In this document: positions 8,953 to 17,905 of the stretch, one piece after another
Position numbering within the stretch: the stretch's first letter is position 1
How the letters are laid out: each line of letters opens with the position of its first letter
Origin: Ignavibacteria bacterium
GTDB lineage: Bacteria; Bacteroidota; Ignavibacteria; UBA10030; SZUA-254
Assembly (NCBI GenBank): GCA_016178625.1
Contig: JACOSX010000110.1
Span: 1 to 46,554, forward strand
Length of the DNA stretch: 46,554 nucleotides
Direction: 5' to 3'
Notes under the pieces: generated by a model
Database searches by the model: none
Seen by the model: the letters and a program-made list of their open reading frames with translations, nothing else
What the model was told of the DNA's origin: nothing
Translations under genes and position numbers: made by a program

Positions 8953-10077
8953 TTATCGCACCTTAAACGTCGCCAAACTTAAAATCATCAATAAGATTGC
9001 GATGATGTAAAAGCGCGTTACGATTTTCGGCTCTGTCCACCCAAGCATTTCGAAGTGGTGATGCAACGGTGCCATCTTGAATACCCGCCTGCCTTCACCA
9101 TACTTCCGCCTTGTGTACTTAAAATAGTATCGCTGGATGATGACCGAAACGGTTTCCATCAAAAAAACGCCGCCGAGGGTCGGCAGCAACAGTTCTTTCT
9201 TGATCAGCACACACAAGGTACCGATCGCACCACCCAGCGCAAGCGATCCGGTATCGCCCATGAATACTTGCGCCGGGTAGGCGTTGAACCACAAAAAACC
9301 GAGCGACGCTCCCACCAGCGCCGCGCAGTAAATGCTGAGCTCGCCGTTCCCTCGTAAGAACGGGATCGTCAAATACTGGCTGAGATCAGCGCGCCCCGAT
9401 ACGTAACTGATGACCGCAAGCGTGAGTCCAACAATCCCTACTGTGCCTGCCGCTAAACCGTCAAGGCCATCAGTCAAGTTCACCGCGTTACTTGTTGCAG
9501 CGATGACAAAGACTACCATCGGGATATAGAACAACCCGAAATCAAACTCCATATGTTTGAAGAATGGCACCGTTGTGCTGGAGCTAAACTTCCACAGATC
9601 GGCATCGATGTATTGTGGAAAGAAATAAATGACGCTTCCCACAATCAACCCGACAACCACTTGACCGATGAGTTTGTATTCTTCAATGAGACCCTTCGGT
9701 TTTTTTTTTACAACCTTCAAATAATCATCTAGGAATCCAACAGCGCCGAGCGCTGCCGTTACAAAGATGATCAACTGCACATATCCATTCCTGATATCCG
9801 CCCAGAGCAATGCCGGGACAAGGATGCCCGAAAGAACAATCAATCCACCCATTGTCGGTGTGCCCGCTTTGCTGAGGTGGCTCTTCGGCGCTTCCACTTT
9901 TGCTGCTTCACCGATCTGATGTTTCCTCAGAAGCCTGATAATTTTCGGTCCAATCCAAAACGCGATGACCAATGCCGTGATCGCTGCTGCGCCAGCACGA
10001 AATGTGATGTACCGGAACAGACCGAACCCCGGAGGGTTCAATGTTCGGTGAATATATTCAAGCAAGTAATAGAGCAT
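8953..10077 (-). CDS. mraY: Phospho-N-acetylmuramoyl-pentapeptide transferase MraY
   Basis: Polytopic membrane enzyme that transfers phospho-MurNAc-pentapeptide to undecaprenyl phosphate, making lipid I. The 374 residues have about ten helices and all family motifs: KAGTPTMGGLIVL, the first acidic motif GFLDDYLKVVKKKPKGL, NAVNLTDGLDGLAAG, FNAYPAQVFMGDTGSLALGG, and the HHH motif MAPLHHHFEMLGW near residue 330. The ATG overlaps the stop of the preceding secreted-protein gene as TAATG, so reinitiation is likely. In most dcw clusters mraY follows murF directly; here one gene is inserted. Confidence 0.98.
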   Translation of the reverse strand: MLYYLLEYIHRTLNPPGFGLFRYITFRAGAAAITALVIAFWIGPKIIRLLRKHQIGEAAKVEAPKSHLSKAGTPTMGGLIVLSGILVPALLWADIRNGYVQLIIFVTAALGAVGFLDDYLKVVKKKPKGLIEEYKLIGQVVVGLIVGSVIYFFPQYIDADLWKFSSSTTVPFFKHMEFDFGLFYIPMVVFVIAATSNAVNLTDGLDGLAAGTVGIVGLTLAVISYVSGRADLSQYLTIPFLRGNGELSIYCAALVGASLGFLWFNAYPAQVFMGDTGSLALGGAIGTLCVLIKKELLLPTLGGVFLMETVSVIIQRYYFKYTRRKYGEGRRVFKMAPLHHHFEMLGWTEPKIVTRFYIIAILLMILSLATFKVR

Positions 10078-10577
10078 TACGGCACACGATGATAGTACCG
10101 GCGTTCTGTGTGCGTCGAATCGTTCTTCTCAAATTTCTGTGTAACCAAAATCATCAACGTATTCTTTTTGCCGAACTGCCACACGTCCGTTTGTGTATAA
10201 TGATGTTCACTGATTCCTTGTTTTTGAATTACCCGATTTGTAACAATCAGTTTCTGTCCTGTTGTCGTCCAGCCTGACTTGATCCAGCGCTGAGATCCGC
10301 GTTCCTTATCCTCGCGATACACTTCCGACCCATCGAACTTATAGATGGTTGGCGGTAACTTGAATTTTTGACCAGCTCCGGTCATTTCCGGCTGCATAAC
10401 CATTGAGTCTATCGTCTGGTTCACACTCAGGACGTATGACTGAAGACTTTTGAACGATTCCGGCAAATCTTTGCTGCTCTTCAAATCCAATTTCCATCTT
10501 CCAGAAAAATCAGCTCGTTGTTGTTGGAAACCGATCAAGCATACACTTATCAATAGAATAACAATACTCTTCTTCAT
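10077..10577 (-). CDS. Small secreted lipocalin-like protein inserted between murF and mraY
   Basis: A 166-residue protein of unknown function. A signal peptide (basic MKKS, then a hydrophobic core to about residue 17) is evident; the lone Cys at 13 lacks a good lipobox, so signal peptidase I cleavage is more likely. The mature part opens FSGRWKLDLKSSKDLPESF and contains alternating strands ending in TERRYYHRV, a pattern typical of small lipocalin-like or avidin-like barrels in Bacteroidota-type genomes. It overlaps murF upstream (ATGA) and mraY downstream (TAATG), so it is locked into translation of the dcw transcript. No catalytic motif is visible. Confidence 0.8.
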   Translation of the reverse strand: MKKSIVILLISVCLIGFQQQRADFSGRWKLDLKSSKDLPESFKSLQSYVLSVNQTIDSMVMQPEMTGAGQKFKLPPTIYKFDGSEVYREDKERGSQRWIKSGWTTTGQKLIVTNRVIQKQGISEHHYTQTDVWQFGKKNTLMILVTQKFEKNDSTHTERRYYHRVP

Positions 10578-11965
10578 GCAGCGTTTTTCTCCAAACGATC
10601 AACAAGGAACGTCACAACGTCTTCCATTTTCATTCCTCGGGATCCTTTCACAAGAACGATATCTCCGGCTGAGAGAAGTTCCGCCGCATATTCCGACAAA
10701 ATATTTTTTTGGTCGTAATGGATTTTCGTGCGTACATTCGCTCGCGTATAGATATGCCGTGCCATCTCGCCATACGTGAGCAAGAATTCAAACCCCATTG
10801 AACCGATTGCGTCGCCAATTCGCTCATGTTCCAGTTGTGAAGCATCACCAAGCTCGCGCATATCGGCGAGGATGACGATCTTTTTTCCTTTGCATTTCAT
10901 TGCCTGCAGAGCCTCAAGCGCAGAAAGCACAGAATCGGGATTCGCATTGTATGCATCGTTCACGATTGTTATATCACCGACTCTTACTACTTCCATCCGC
11001 TTGCCGACCGCGTTGAAGTTCTTTAGTGACTTTTGAATTTCTTTCGGTGGAACTTTAAACGTCAATCCGATTGCTGTGGCGGCGAGAGCATTTATCATTA
11101 CATGTTTTCCGGGGATTGAAAGCTGAATAGCAAATTTTTTTCCCTTCCCCGAGCTCACAGCAAATTCCGCACAGCCGTCTTCATGTACTCTCAAAAACTT
11201 ACCATGAATATCACTCGAACGCTTAGAGAAACTATAGGTCACTTTCTTCTGAACAGGTTTTGCCTGAGCGACAACCCGTTCATCGTCACGATTAATGAAT
11301 CCAACACCCGACTTACCTAACGCCGAGAACAATTCACCTTCTGCGCGAGCAACACCTTCAAGGTCGTGGAAGAATTGCAAATGTTCTCGTCCAATGTTGG
11401 TGATAATGCCGTGCGTCGGCTCAAGGATGTTACATAGGTACATGATTTCCCCAAAGTGGTTCGTCCCGATTTCTATGACAGCGACCTCATGCTTCGGTTT
11501 CAGATGGAACAGTGTCTGCGGCACACCAATATGATTATTCAGGTTGCCATGAGTGCTCAGGACAGTATACCGCGTGTTCAACACCGCTGTGATCATTTCT
11601 TTCGTTGTCGTCTTGCCGTTACTGCCGGCGACTGCCAGAACAGGAATACTGAACTTCTTCCTGTAGATATTTGCCAATCTGCCGAGTGTTTTTGTCGTGT
11701 CGTCGACCACGAGTACAGGCTTCGATTGCCAACGAGCGCTATCTGTACGAGCGTCAATCACAGCGCATGAAGCACCCTTCGCGAATGCTTGTTCGACAAA
11801 CTGATGACCATCAAAGTTCTCACCTCGTATAGCAATAAATACCTCGCCGCGTTTTACGCTGCGGGAATCAATAGAAACACCCGCAAACGTTTTCCTGCCT
11901 AATGTGTCGAGATGATAAGCAGCGGCGTTCTCAAGACACATCAAATCCTTGACAGTCAGGTTCAT
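10574..11965 (-). CDS. murF: UDP-N-acetylmuramoyl-tripeptide--D-alanyl-D-alanine ligase MurF
   Basis: Adds the D-Ala-D-Ala dipeptide to complete the UDP-MurNAc-pentapeptide. The 463 residues show SIDSRSVKRGEVFIAIRG (N-terminal MurE/MurF-type UDP-binding domain), the P-loop VAGSNGKTTTKEMI at about 112-125, LNNHIGVPQTLFHL and IGTNHFGEI typical of MurF, NIGREHLQFF, and the C-terminal VNDAYNANPDSVLSALEAL motif. It starts by an ATGA overlap with murE and ends by an ATGA overlap with the secreted-protein gene. Confidence 0.97.
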   Translation of the reverse strand: MNLTVKDLMCLENAAAYHLDTLGRKTFAGVSIDSRSVKRGEVFIAIRGENFDGHQFVEQAFAKGASCAVIDARTDSARWQSKPVLVVDDTTKTLGRLANIYRKKFSIPVLAVAGSNGKTTTKEMITAVLNTRYTVLSTHGNLNNHIGVPQTLFHLKPKHEVAVIEIGTNHFGEIMYLCNILEPTHGIITNIGREHLQFFHDLEGVARAEGELFSALGKSGVGFINRDDERVVAQAKPVQKKVTYSFSKRSSDIHGKFLRVHEDGCAEFAVSSGKGKKFAIQLSIPGKHVMINALAATAIGLTFKVPPKEIQKSLKNFNAVGKRMEVVRVGDITIVNDAYNANPDSVLSALEALQAMKCKGKKIVILADMRELGDASQLEHERIGDAIGSMGFEFLLTYGEMARHIYTRANVRTKIHYDQKNILSEYAAELLSAGDIVLVKGSRGMKMEDVVTFLVDRLEKNAA

Positions 11966-13518
11966 GCATGAGCGCCAAGATACTCTTCGACGACCTCGCG
12001 ATCACTAAAGTGAATCTTTCGGTCCCCGATCACCTGATAATCTTCATGCCCCTTGCCAGCAATGAGGACAACATCTCCGCCTTGAGCAAACTCAAGTGCC
12101 ATCCAGACAGCTTTTCTCCGATCAGCTTCACGATAAACCGTTGACCCCGGTTCGATTCCCGTCATCACTTCATTGATGATGGCTTCTGCGTCCTCGTGCC
12201 GAGGATTGTCAGAAGTGACGATGGTAATGTTACTGAGCATTGTAGCGACGCGCGCCATCTTCGGACGTTTGATGCGGTCTCGGTTTCCACCGCAGCCGAA
12301 GACCGTGATAATCCGCCCACGTTTACTCGAATCAAAAACATCGTGAACTGCCTTTAATGCCTTCTCCAGGGCATCAGGGGAGTGCGCGTAGTCAATGACA
12401 GCTGTCCACCCTTTCAGAGAGACGATTTGTTCAAACCGTCCCCGCACAGTCGTTGTTTTTCTGACTGCTTCTTGGAGAGTCGACTTAGGGATCCCAAGTG
12501 CAACTCCAGTACTAAACGCTGCGAGAATATTGCTTACGTTAAATCGTCCGATGAGAAACGACTCGATCGGCGTATGTTCGCCATTGTGAACAATTGTGAA
12601 CCGGGTACCTGTCATCGATAAGGAAATATCCGTTGCCTTGACATCAGCGTTCGAATATATTCCGTAGGAGATCGTCTGTGCCGATGTCAAACCGACAAGT
12701 TTTCTTCCCCAGTCGTCATCAATGTTAACAATTGCCCATGCATCGCGCGCGAGCACATTAAAAAGGATCTTTTTCGCGTCAAAATATTCATCCATTGTTC
12801 CATGATAATCAAGATGGTCCTGCGTCAGGTTCGTAAAGACCCCGGCTTTGAAAAGCATTCCGTCTACACGATGTTGATGCAGAGCATGGGAAGACACCTC
12901 CATCACCGCAGCTGCACAGCCATGCTCCACCATTCTCGCTAATAACTCATTAAGCTCAAGAGATTCTGGAGTTGTATGAGTTGCCTGAATAACCTCATCA
13001 CCAATCTGATACTCGATTGTTCCGATGAGACCCGTTTTTCTACCGTATGATTCCAGCATAGATTTCAACAAATGGGTCGTTGTCGTTTTGCCGTTCGTTC
13101 CCGTAACACCTACCATCGTCAGTGCGCGTGAGGGATGGTTGGTATAATTAGCAGACATTTGCGCAAGTGCGATTCGCGTATTCGGAACAACTACTTTCAC
13201 AACACCTGCGTGCATAAAATATGAATCCGGCATCGCACCATCATCTTCCACCACAACAATTTTTGCACCGTTGGAGACAGCATTGTTGATGAAACGGTGT
13301 CCATCCGCTTCGGTTCCGCGGATTGCCACAAAGAGATCGCCTCTCGTGACTTTCCGTGAGTCATACTGGATGCGGGGCACTTCAACGTCATGAGTGACAA
13401 CCATCTGTCCATACATGGTTTGGAACATCTTCGTCACCGTCACGCCATCCAATATATTTGATAAGCCCATGATGTTGATTTCGTTAGCAAGTTCATATTC
13501 TTCAACGACGCAACTCAT
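11962..13518 (-). CDS. murE: UDP-MurNAc-tripeptide synthetase MurE, DAP-adding type
   Basis: Adds the third stem-peptide residue. The 518 residues contain YDSRKVTRGDLFVAIRG near 52, the P-loop GVTGTNGKTTTTHLL at 137-151, MEVSSHAL, NLTQDHLDYHG, the FDAKK segment with the likely carbamylated lysine, and DYAHSPDALEKAL. The specificity motif DNPR at 437-440 is the signature for meso-diaminopimelate rather than lysine, so the cell wall is predicted to be the A1-gamma DAP type. About 15 residues precede the usual start; MGLSNILDG at residue 17 is an alternative. It overlaps murF by ATGA. Confidence 0.96.
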   Translation of the reverse strand: MSCVVEEYELANEINIMGLSNILDGVTVTKMFQTMYGQMVVTHDVEVPRIQYDSRKVTRGDLFVAIRGTEADGHRFINNAVSNGAKIVVVEDDGAMPDSYFMHAGVVKVVVPNTRIALAQMSANYTNHPSRALTMVGVTGTNGKTTTTHLLKSMLESYGRKTGLIGTIEYQIGDEVIQATHTTPESLELNELLARMVEHGCAAAVMEVSSHALHQHRVDGMLFKAGVFTNLTQDHLDYHGTMDEYFDAKKILFNVLARDAWAIVNIDDDWGRKLVGLTSAQTISYGIYSNADVKATDISLSMTGTRFTIVHNGEHTPIESFLIGRFNVSNILAAFSTGVALGIPKSTLQEAVRKTTTVRGRFEQIVSLKGWTAVIDYAHSPDALEKALKAVHDVFDSSKRGRIITVFGCGGNRDRIKRPKMARVATMLSNITIVTSDNPRHEDAEAIINEVMTGIEPGSTVYREADRRKAVWMALEFAQGGDVVLIAGKGHEDYQVIGDRKIHFSDREVVEEYLGAHA

Positions 13519-13563
13519 ACGATAACAGTTCTTACACGGCGGTGGATGCTTTCAACTCACGCA

Positions 13564-15612
13564 TCAGTTGATATTCAGTGCCACCGATGATCTCGGCTGG
13601 CAAATTAAGGTAATCTTCGTACCTGGTCTTGCAGGTTGTCCCGCCGGCGGTACTTGATTGATCACTGTGCCTGAGCCGTTGACAATCGGTTGGAACTTTC
13701 CGGTCATAAGAATTCCCACGGCGCGCCGTACGCTGTACCCTTTCACATCCGGGACGATACCCTTGGGATACCCGACGTTTCTTTCTTTCTCATCAACAGC
13801 TCTCTCTGTCTGTATTCTCTTCGATGATCTCACAGTGTTGCCACCGTTTGTTGTAACTGCACCCATTGTATCTTGGGGTACGAACATTTGTGAAGTATTC
13901 ATAAACCGTTCGGCAATAGCGCGGAACACCGGTGCACTCACAGTTCCACCGTAATAACTGCTGCCGCGCGGATTATCCATCATGACGAGGCAAACGAGTT
14001 GCGGATCATCAACCGGTAAGAACCCCACAAATGATGCTGTATAACTTCCCGTCTCATAGTGACCCTCAATATATTTTCTTGACGTCCCCGTTTTGCCCGC
14101 AACCTTGACCCCAGCGATCTGCGCAGGCACTCCAGTTCCATGCACAACTACACCCTCAAAAAAATTCTTGAGTATCCGCGCGGTCGCTGGCGAGATCACT
14201 CTCCGAATCTGTTGCGATTTCCCTTCACGCACAATTTGTCCTGACCCATCAGTTTCACGCTTGAAGAGATAGGGCTGCATTAAAATTCCATCATTCGCCA
14301 CGACAGCGTATGCAGCTACTATTTGTATGGGGGTTACCCCGACTTCATATCCATAGGCGATGGTGTTTAATGTTGTTCCAGACCATTCGATCGGCTTTTT
14401 GAGAACTCCTTTCGCCTCGCCGGGGAAATCTATGTTCGTTGCAATACCGAACCCATAATCGCGCGCCATCTTGTAGAACCGCTCTGGTCCAATCAGATCA
14501 CTTACTTTTGCCATGACGATATTACTCGAAACTTCCATCGCTTCCTGGAATGTCAACCATCCCTCCGGATGTGTATCGGCAATCGTCCGTTGCTTTCCGT
14601 ACGAGACAGGAACAACATACTTTCCATTCTCGGCAAAGAACCGTTTCTCAGGGACAACGATTCCATGATCGAGAGCAGCGGAGGCAGTGACAATCTTGAA
14701 CACAGAGCCTGGCTCAAAGACATCAGTTACTGCGCGAAGCTTTTGATCTTGCAGATCGAACGTGCCAAATTTGTTCGGATCAACATTTGGATATTGTGCC
14801 ATCGTCAGGACTTCGCCTGTCTTTGGCTGGATGACCACCACAAGTCCGTGGTCCGCTTTGTTTTGCTCGATCCCTTTCCTAAGCTCTTTCTCCGCAATTG
14901 CCTGTAGCCCCATGTCGATCGTCAGGATGATATTATGGCCGTTCACAGGCTCAACGCGCGGATAATCAACAGAGGGTCGTGCACGCCCCAAACCATCTCT
15001 TTGGAAAATTACGTAGCCATCGATTCCCCTGAGCTCTTTATCGTACGATAGCTCAATACCCGCCAGTCCGTTATTATCAACATCGGTACAGCCCACCAGT
15101 TGCCCGGCGACTTGGTCGTGGAAATACAATCGTTTTGGTTCATAGCGGACCACGATACCCTCAAGATCCTTCGTGTTGATCTTCTTGAGATAACGAACAT
15201 CAACCTGCCTTTCCAGCCATACAAACCGCGAATCAGATCGAAGTTTTTCGAGGTAATAACTCTTTGGCTTTCCGAACAGGTTCGAAAACTTACTTGCAAT
15301 CGCCCGCGCATCAGCAACAGCAAGCTGAGGATCGGCGGCAAATGACACGTATATTGAGTTAGTCGCGATGACATTTCCACTCCGATCATAGAGTGTTCCT
15401 CTTGCCGCGGGCAGAACTATTTTCGACTGATATTGCTTCTGTGCAATTTCACGATATTTTGGGAACTCGATGATCTGGATTTGAACAAGACGAAGCCCGA
15501 CAACGGCAAAAAACATGATCATCGAGAACTGCAGGATCCGCAGTCGAACCCGCAGTGTTTTCCCGAAAGTATTCTCAACAGAAGGTGATAAATGTTGTTC
15601 GTGTTCCGTCAC
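13564..15612 (-). CDS. ftsI: Septal penicillin-binding protein FtsI with C-terminal PASTA domain
   Basis: Monofunctional class B transpeptidase that cross-links septal peptidoglycan with FtsW. The 682 residues comprise a membrane anchor (about 27-45), a dimerisation/pedestal domain with PAARGTLYDRSGNVIATN, and the transpeptidase domain with active-site SVFK at 303-306, SSN at 362-364 and KTGTS at 507-511. A PASTA domain follows at about 619-672 (VPDVKGYSVRRAVG and VINQVPPAGQPARPGTKI). PASTA-bearing FtsI occurs in several phyla including the Chlorobi/Ignavibacteria line. Translation appears to start at a GTG at 15612, since no in-frame ATG lies upstream. It sits between ftsL and murE. Confidence 0.96.
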   Translation of the reverse strand: MTEHEQHLSPSVENTFGKTLRVRLRILQFSMIMFFAVVGLRLVQIQIIEFPKYREIAQKQYQSKIVLPAARGTLYDRSGNVIATNSIYVSFAADPQLAVADARAIASKFSNLFGKPKSYYLEKLRSDSRFVWLERQVDVRYLKKINTKDLEGIVVRYEPKRLYFHDQVAGQLVGCTDVDNNGLAGIELSYDKELRGIDGYVIFQRDGLGRARPSVDYPRVEPVNGHNIILTIDMGLQAIAEKELRKGIEQNKADHGLVVVIQPKTGEVLTMAQYPNVDPNKFGTFDLQDQKLRAVTDVFEPGSVFKIVTASAALDHGIVVPEKRFFAENGKYVVPVSYGKQRTIADTHPEGWLTFQEAMEVSSNIVMAKVSDLIGPERFYKMARDYGFGIATNIDFPGEAKGVLKKPIEWSGTTLNTIAYGYEVGVTPIQIVAAYAVVANDGILMQPYLFKRETDGSGQIVREGKSQQIRRVISPATARILKNFFEGVVVHGTGVPAQIAGVKVAGKTGTSRKYIEGHYETGSYTASFVGFLPVDDPQLVCLVMMDNPRGSSYYGGTVSAPVFRAIAERFMNTSQMFVPQDTMGAVTTNGGNTVRSSKRIQTERAVDEKERNVGYPKGIVPDVKGYSVRRAVGILMTGKFQPIVNGSGTVINQVPPAGQPARPGTKITLICQPRSSVALNIN

Positions 15613-15648
15613 AGTATATGAACCCGATGGGGATCTCCTTGATGTCTC

Positions 15649-16083
15649 TTATCGTAGATTTGGTGTGATGCGTTCGGCGTCGACCTCAAACCAAATCGGC
15701 TGTTCTTTTGGATAGACAAGACCCAACTGTCCGGTGGCAATCGTGGCAATACGCTCGAGATTGGATTTCTTATTGATCTCTGCGCGAAGGAATTCGTTTG
15801 TATTGAGCATCTTCTGATATTGATTCTGTAGATCATTGATTTCTACAACCAAGCGGTTCACGGCAATCTTGTTCCATACATAGAACACAATGAGGAGTGA
15901 AATTGTGAACAGTACGGCAATGATATTGAATGGCGATCGTTTTCGTCTTTTCACCCTCTTATTACCACGAGGCACAAATTCTCCATTGTGACTCACGGTT
16001 TCACCATTATATACGTAACGACGCTCGGTAAGCTCTGGGCTAGACGTTCCTTGTTCAGCCAATGTTGATGAATTCTTTGTCAT
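15649..16083 (-). CDS. ftsL: FtsL-like divisome protein
   Basis: A 144-residue bitopic protein: a hydrophilic N-terminus ending in a very basic stretch (NKRVKRRKRS), one membrane helix at about 52-70, then a predicted coiled coil at about 75-110 (RLVVEINDLQNQYQKMLNTN). The segment RIATIATGQLGLVYP resembles the conserved end of FtsL, where a leucine-zipper-like coil is followed by A.eLGmv.P. FtsL forms the FtsQLB complex that activates FtsW-FtsI. Primary sequence similarity within this family is low, so the call depends on topology plus position between rsmH and ftsI. Its ATG overlaps the rsmH stop (ATGA). Confidence 0.87.
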   Translation of the reverse strand: MTKNSSTLAEQGTSSPELTERRYVYNGETVSHNGEFVPRGNKRVKRRKRSPFNIIAVLFTISLLIVFYVWNKIAVNRLVVEINDLQNQYQKMLNTNEFLRAEINKKSNLERIATIATGQLGLVYPKEQPIWFEVDAERITPNLR

Positions 16084-17015
16084 GGGTATACGCGTTCCGC
16101 CACTCGTAATTTCGCACTTCGGGCACGCGGGTTATTCTTACATTCATCAAGCTGTGGCCCAACGGGCTTCTTCGTCAAGATAGCAACCTTTGGGTGCTTC
16201 GGTTGATCAGCAGAAAATTTGTTGCCTGATGGAATTGACGTTTTTGACTCCTCTCGAAAACGGTTCTTGACAATACGGTCTTCAAGGGAATGATACGAAA
16301 TCACCACAAGTCTTCCACCGGGATAAAGGATGTTGAGAATCTGATCCAATGCTTGTGCAAGATTCCCAAGTTCATTGTTCACTTCGATCCGGATGGCCTG
16401 AAAAACTCTCGCTAGCGATTTTTGCAAGAATTTCTCTCCGACTACCGACCGAATTACTTCTACCAAATCCTGAGTTGTATTAATCGCTCGCTGGCTCCGA
16501 ACAATATTTATTTCCCTGGCGATTCGGCGCGAATGCTTCTCTTCGCCATAGTTCCAGAGAATTTCCGCCAAATGTTGCTCTGTGTAATTGTTGACAACCT
16601 TCCATGCGTCTAGTAGCTGTTCTCGATTCATCCGCATGTCGAGTCGGCTCTCTGTTTGAAAACTGAAGCCCCGTTGTTTCTCGTCTATCTGGTGTGATGA
16701 TATGCCCAAATCCAAGAGGGCCCCACTGATGCGATCGACCCCAATGGTATGCAGGGCAGTTTCAATATGTGAAACGTTTTCGTGGAGATAGGTCACCTGA
16801 TCTCCAAATTGTCCTAGCCGCAATCGGGCGGATGCGATTGCCTCACGATCTTGATCAAACCCGATCAACCTTCCACCTGGAGAAAGCCGCATCAAGATTG
16901 CTTCAGCATGTCCGCCGCCTCCAAGTGTTCCATCCACGTAAATTCCATCAGGTACAGTTGGCAGGTAACGAAGAACCTCCTCAACCAATACCGGCGTGTG
17001 ATACTCGGGTTCCAT
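16080..17015 (-). CDS. rsmH: 16S rRNA (cytosine-1402-N4)-methyltransferase RsmH (MraW)
   Basis: SAM-dependent enzyme that methylates N4 of C1402 in the 16S rRNA P site. The 311 residues begin EYHTPVLVEEVLRYLP, followed by the SAM loop DGTLGGGGHAEAIL, GFDQDREAI, LLDLGISSHQIDEKQRGFSF, DMRMN, and the C-terminal VVISYHSLEDRIVKNRF block, all hallmarks of RsmH. It follows mraZ after about 60 nt and overlaps ftsL by 4 nt. Confidence 0.97.
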   Translation of the reverse strand: MEPEYHTPVLVEEVLRYLPTVPDGIYVDGTLGGGGHAEAILMRLSPGGRLIGFDQDREAIASARLRLGQFGDQVTYLHENVSHIETALHTIGVDRISGALLDLGISSHQIDEKQRGFSFQTESRLDMRMNREQLLDAWKVVNNYTEQHLAEILWNYGEEKHSRRIAREINIVRSQRAINTTQDLVEVIRSVVGEKFLQKSLARVFQAIRIEVNNELGNLAQALDQILNILYPGGRLVVISYHSLEDRIVKNRFREESKTSIPSGNKFSADQPKHPKVAILTKKPVGPQLDECKNNPRARSAKLRVAERVYP

Positions 17016-17074
17016 CCATTTTCTACGAACGTAATCAACATGTTGAATTTAACAACATCATTATTCTACGTATT

Positions 17075-17515
17075 CTACCGCATGACTTTTGCGGCAATGC
17101 TTTCGTACGGTTCAGGCTGAGTATTTTTGTAGTCATCGTAAATCTTCGGATCCCACAGCTCGATTTTATCGAGCGTTCCTATAATACGGACTTCATCCTG
17201 GATACTCGCATACTCACGGAGTTCCTGTGGAATAGAAAGACGAGCCTGACCATCGAGCTGACTCTCAGAAGCAAGCTCAAGCAGCGCTCGGATAAACCTC
17301 CGATGCTCCGGATCGTACGATGAGAGATTACGCAAGTTTCCTTCTAACTTGTTCCATTCATCAACTGGGTAGACGAACAAACATTTTTCAAATCCGCGTG
17401 TAATGACAAATGTTTCGTTCGCTTCAGGTGAAACATACTTCCGCAACTTCGCCGGAAGGTTAACTCTTCCTTTGTCGTCAACAGCATACATATATGACCC
17501 TTTGAAGGATGACAT
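17075..17515 (-). CDS. mraZ: Transcriptional regulator MraZ
   Basis: A 146-residue protein with two SpoVT/AbrB-like swapped-hairpin repeats, visible as DDKGRVNLPAKLRKY near residue 14 and DGQARLSIPQELREY near residue 93. MraZ forms ring oligomers and represses its own dcw operon in E. coli by binding direct repeats of TGGG spaced 10 bp apart. It is the first gene of the cluster, and a matching repeat set lies 50-75 nt upstream of its start, so autoregulation is likely. An AAGAG ribosome site precedes the ATG at 17515. Confidence 0.95.
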   Translation of the reverse strand: MSSFKGSYMYAVDDKGRVNLPAKLRKYVSPEANETFVITRGFEKCLFVYPVDEWNKLEGNLRNLSSYDPEHRRFIRALLELASESQLDGQARLSIPQELREYASIQDEVRIIGTLDKIELWDPKIYDDYKNTQPEPYESIAAKVMR

Positions 17516-17565
17516 TATCTCTTTATGAAGTCGTTATGAAACTATCGTAAATGAAAAAAATTCCA

Positions 17566-17590
17566 CACCAAATTTCCCCACTTTTCCCCA
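17566..17590 (-). promoter_or_regulatory. MraZ-binding box: three direct repeats at 10-bp spacing
   Basis: On the minus strand, TGGGG (17590-17586), five bases, TGGGG (17580-17576), five bases, TGGTG (17570-17566). This is the known MraZ operator layout (TGGGN, N5, repeated). It begins 13 nt downstream of the -10 hexamer, so it covers the expected transcription start and early leader of the dcw operon, a position suited to repression by MraZ. Confidence 0.85.
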
Positions 17591-17603
17591 CTGGTAACTT
17601 TCC

Positions 17604-17631
17604 AATTTAGAGAATTTTCTTTGAAAGTCAA
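17604..17631 (-). promoter_or_regulatory. dcw operon promoter
   Basis: Minus-strand TTGACT (17631-17626), 16-nt spacer, TAAATT (17609-17604), followed by GG. It lies about 90-115 nt upstream of the mraZ ATG and immediately upstream of the MraZ box. Written Bacteroidota-style it is TTG-N19-TAAATTGG. The same two hexamers recur upstream of the mntR-like gene. Confidence 0.7.
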
Positions 17632-17753
17632 GTTTATCGGTACATTTTCACGGTTTTTTAATGTGGGGATAACTAGAGGAGTTAAAACATCCAAAAAAGC
17701 TTCATTTCTCTCGGTTTTGACGGATTATTTCTTAGATGATAATACAGGTGAAG

Positions 17754-17768
17754 TGGGGAGGCTTGGGT
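17754..17768 (+). promoter_or_regulatory. Possible second MraZ-type repeat pair, opposite orientation
   Basis: Plus-strand TGGGG (17754-17758), five bases, TGGGT (17764-17768): the same spacing as the main MraZ box, but inverted and about 165 nt further upstream. A single TGGGG also occurs at 17663-17667 on the plus strand. It could be an auxiliary operator or chance. Confidence 0.35.
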
Positions 17769-17905
17769 AAGAATGTAAGTCACAACCATTAAGGTCACGC
17801 TTTACAGTATACGATGAGTTGTCAGCGGATGATTAATCGAAGAATGCTCCCAGAAAATTCACCACAGATATTTCATTCACTTGGCAGACGGCCCGACGGC
17901 GGCAT

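Larger units (their letters stand above)
17516..17905. other. Non-coding leader and intergenic region between mraZ and the phosphoesterase gene
   Basis: This 390-nt AT-rich stretch holds the dcw promoter, the MraZ box and a second TGGGG-N5-TGGGT pair on the plus strand at 17754-17768. I see no open frame with a ribosome site and no strong hairpin with a T-tract for terminating the phosphoesterase transcript that ends at 17906. The part from 17640 to 17750 shows nothing further apart from a single TGGGG at 17663-17667. Confidence 0.7.
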
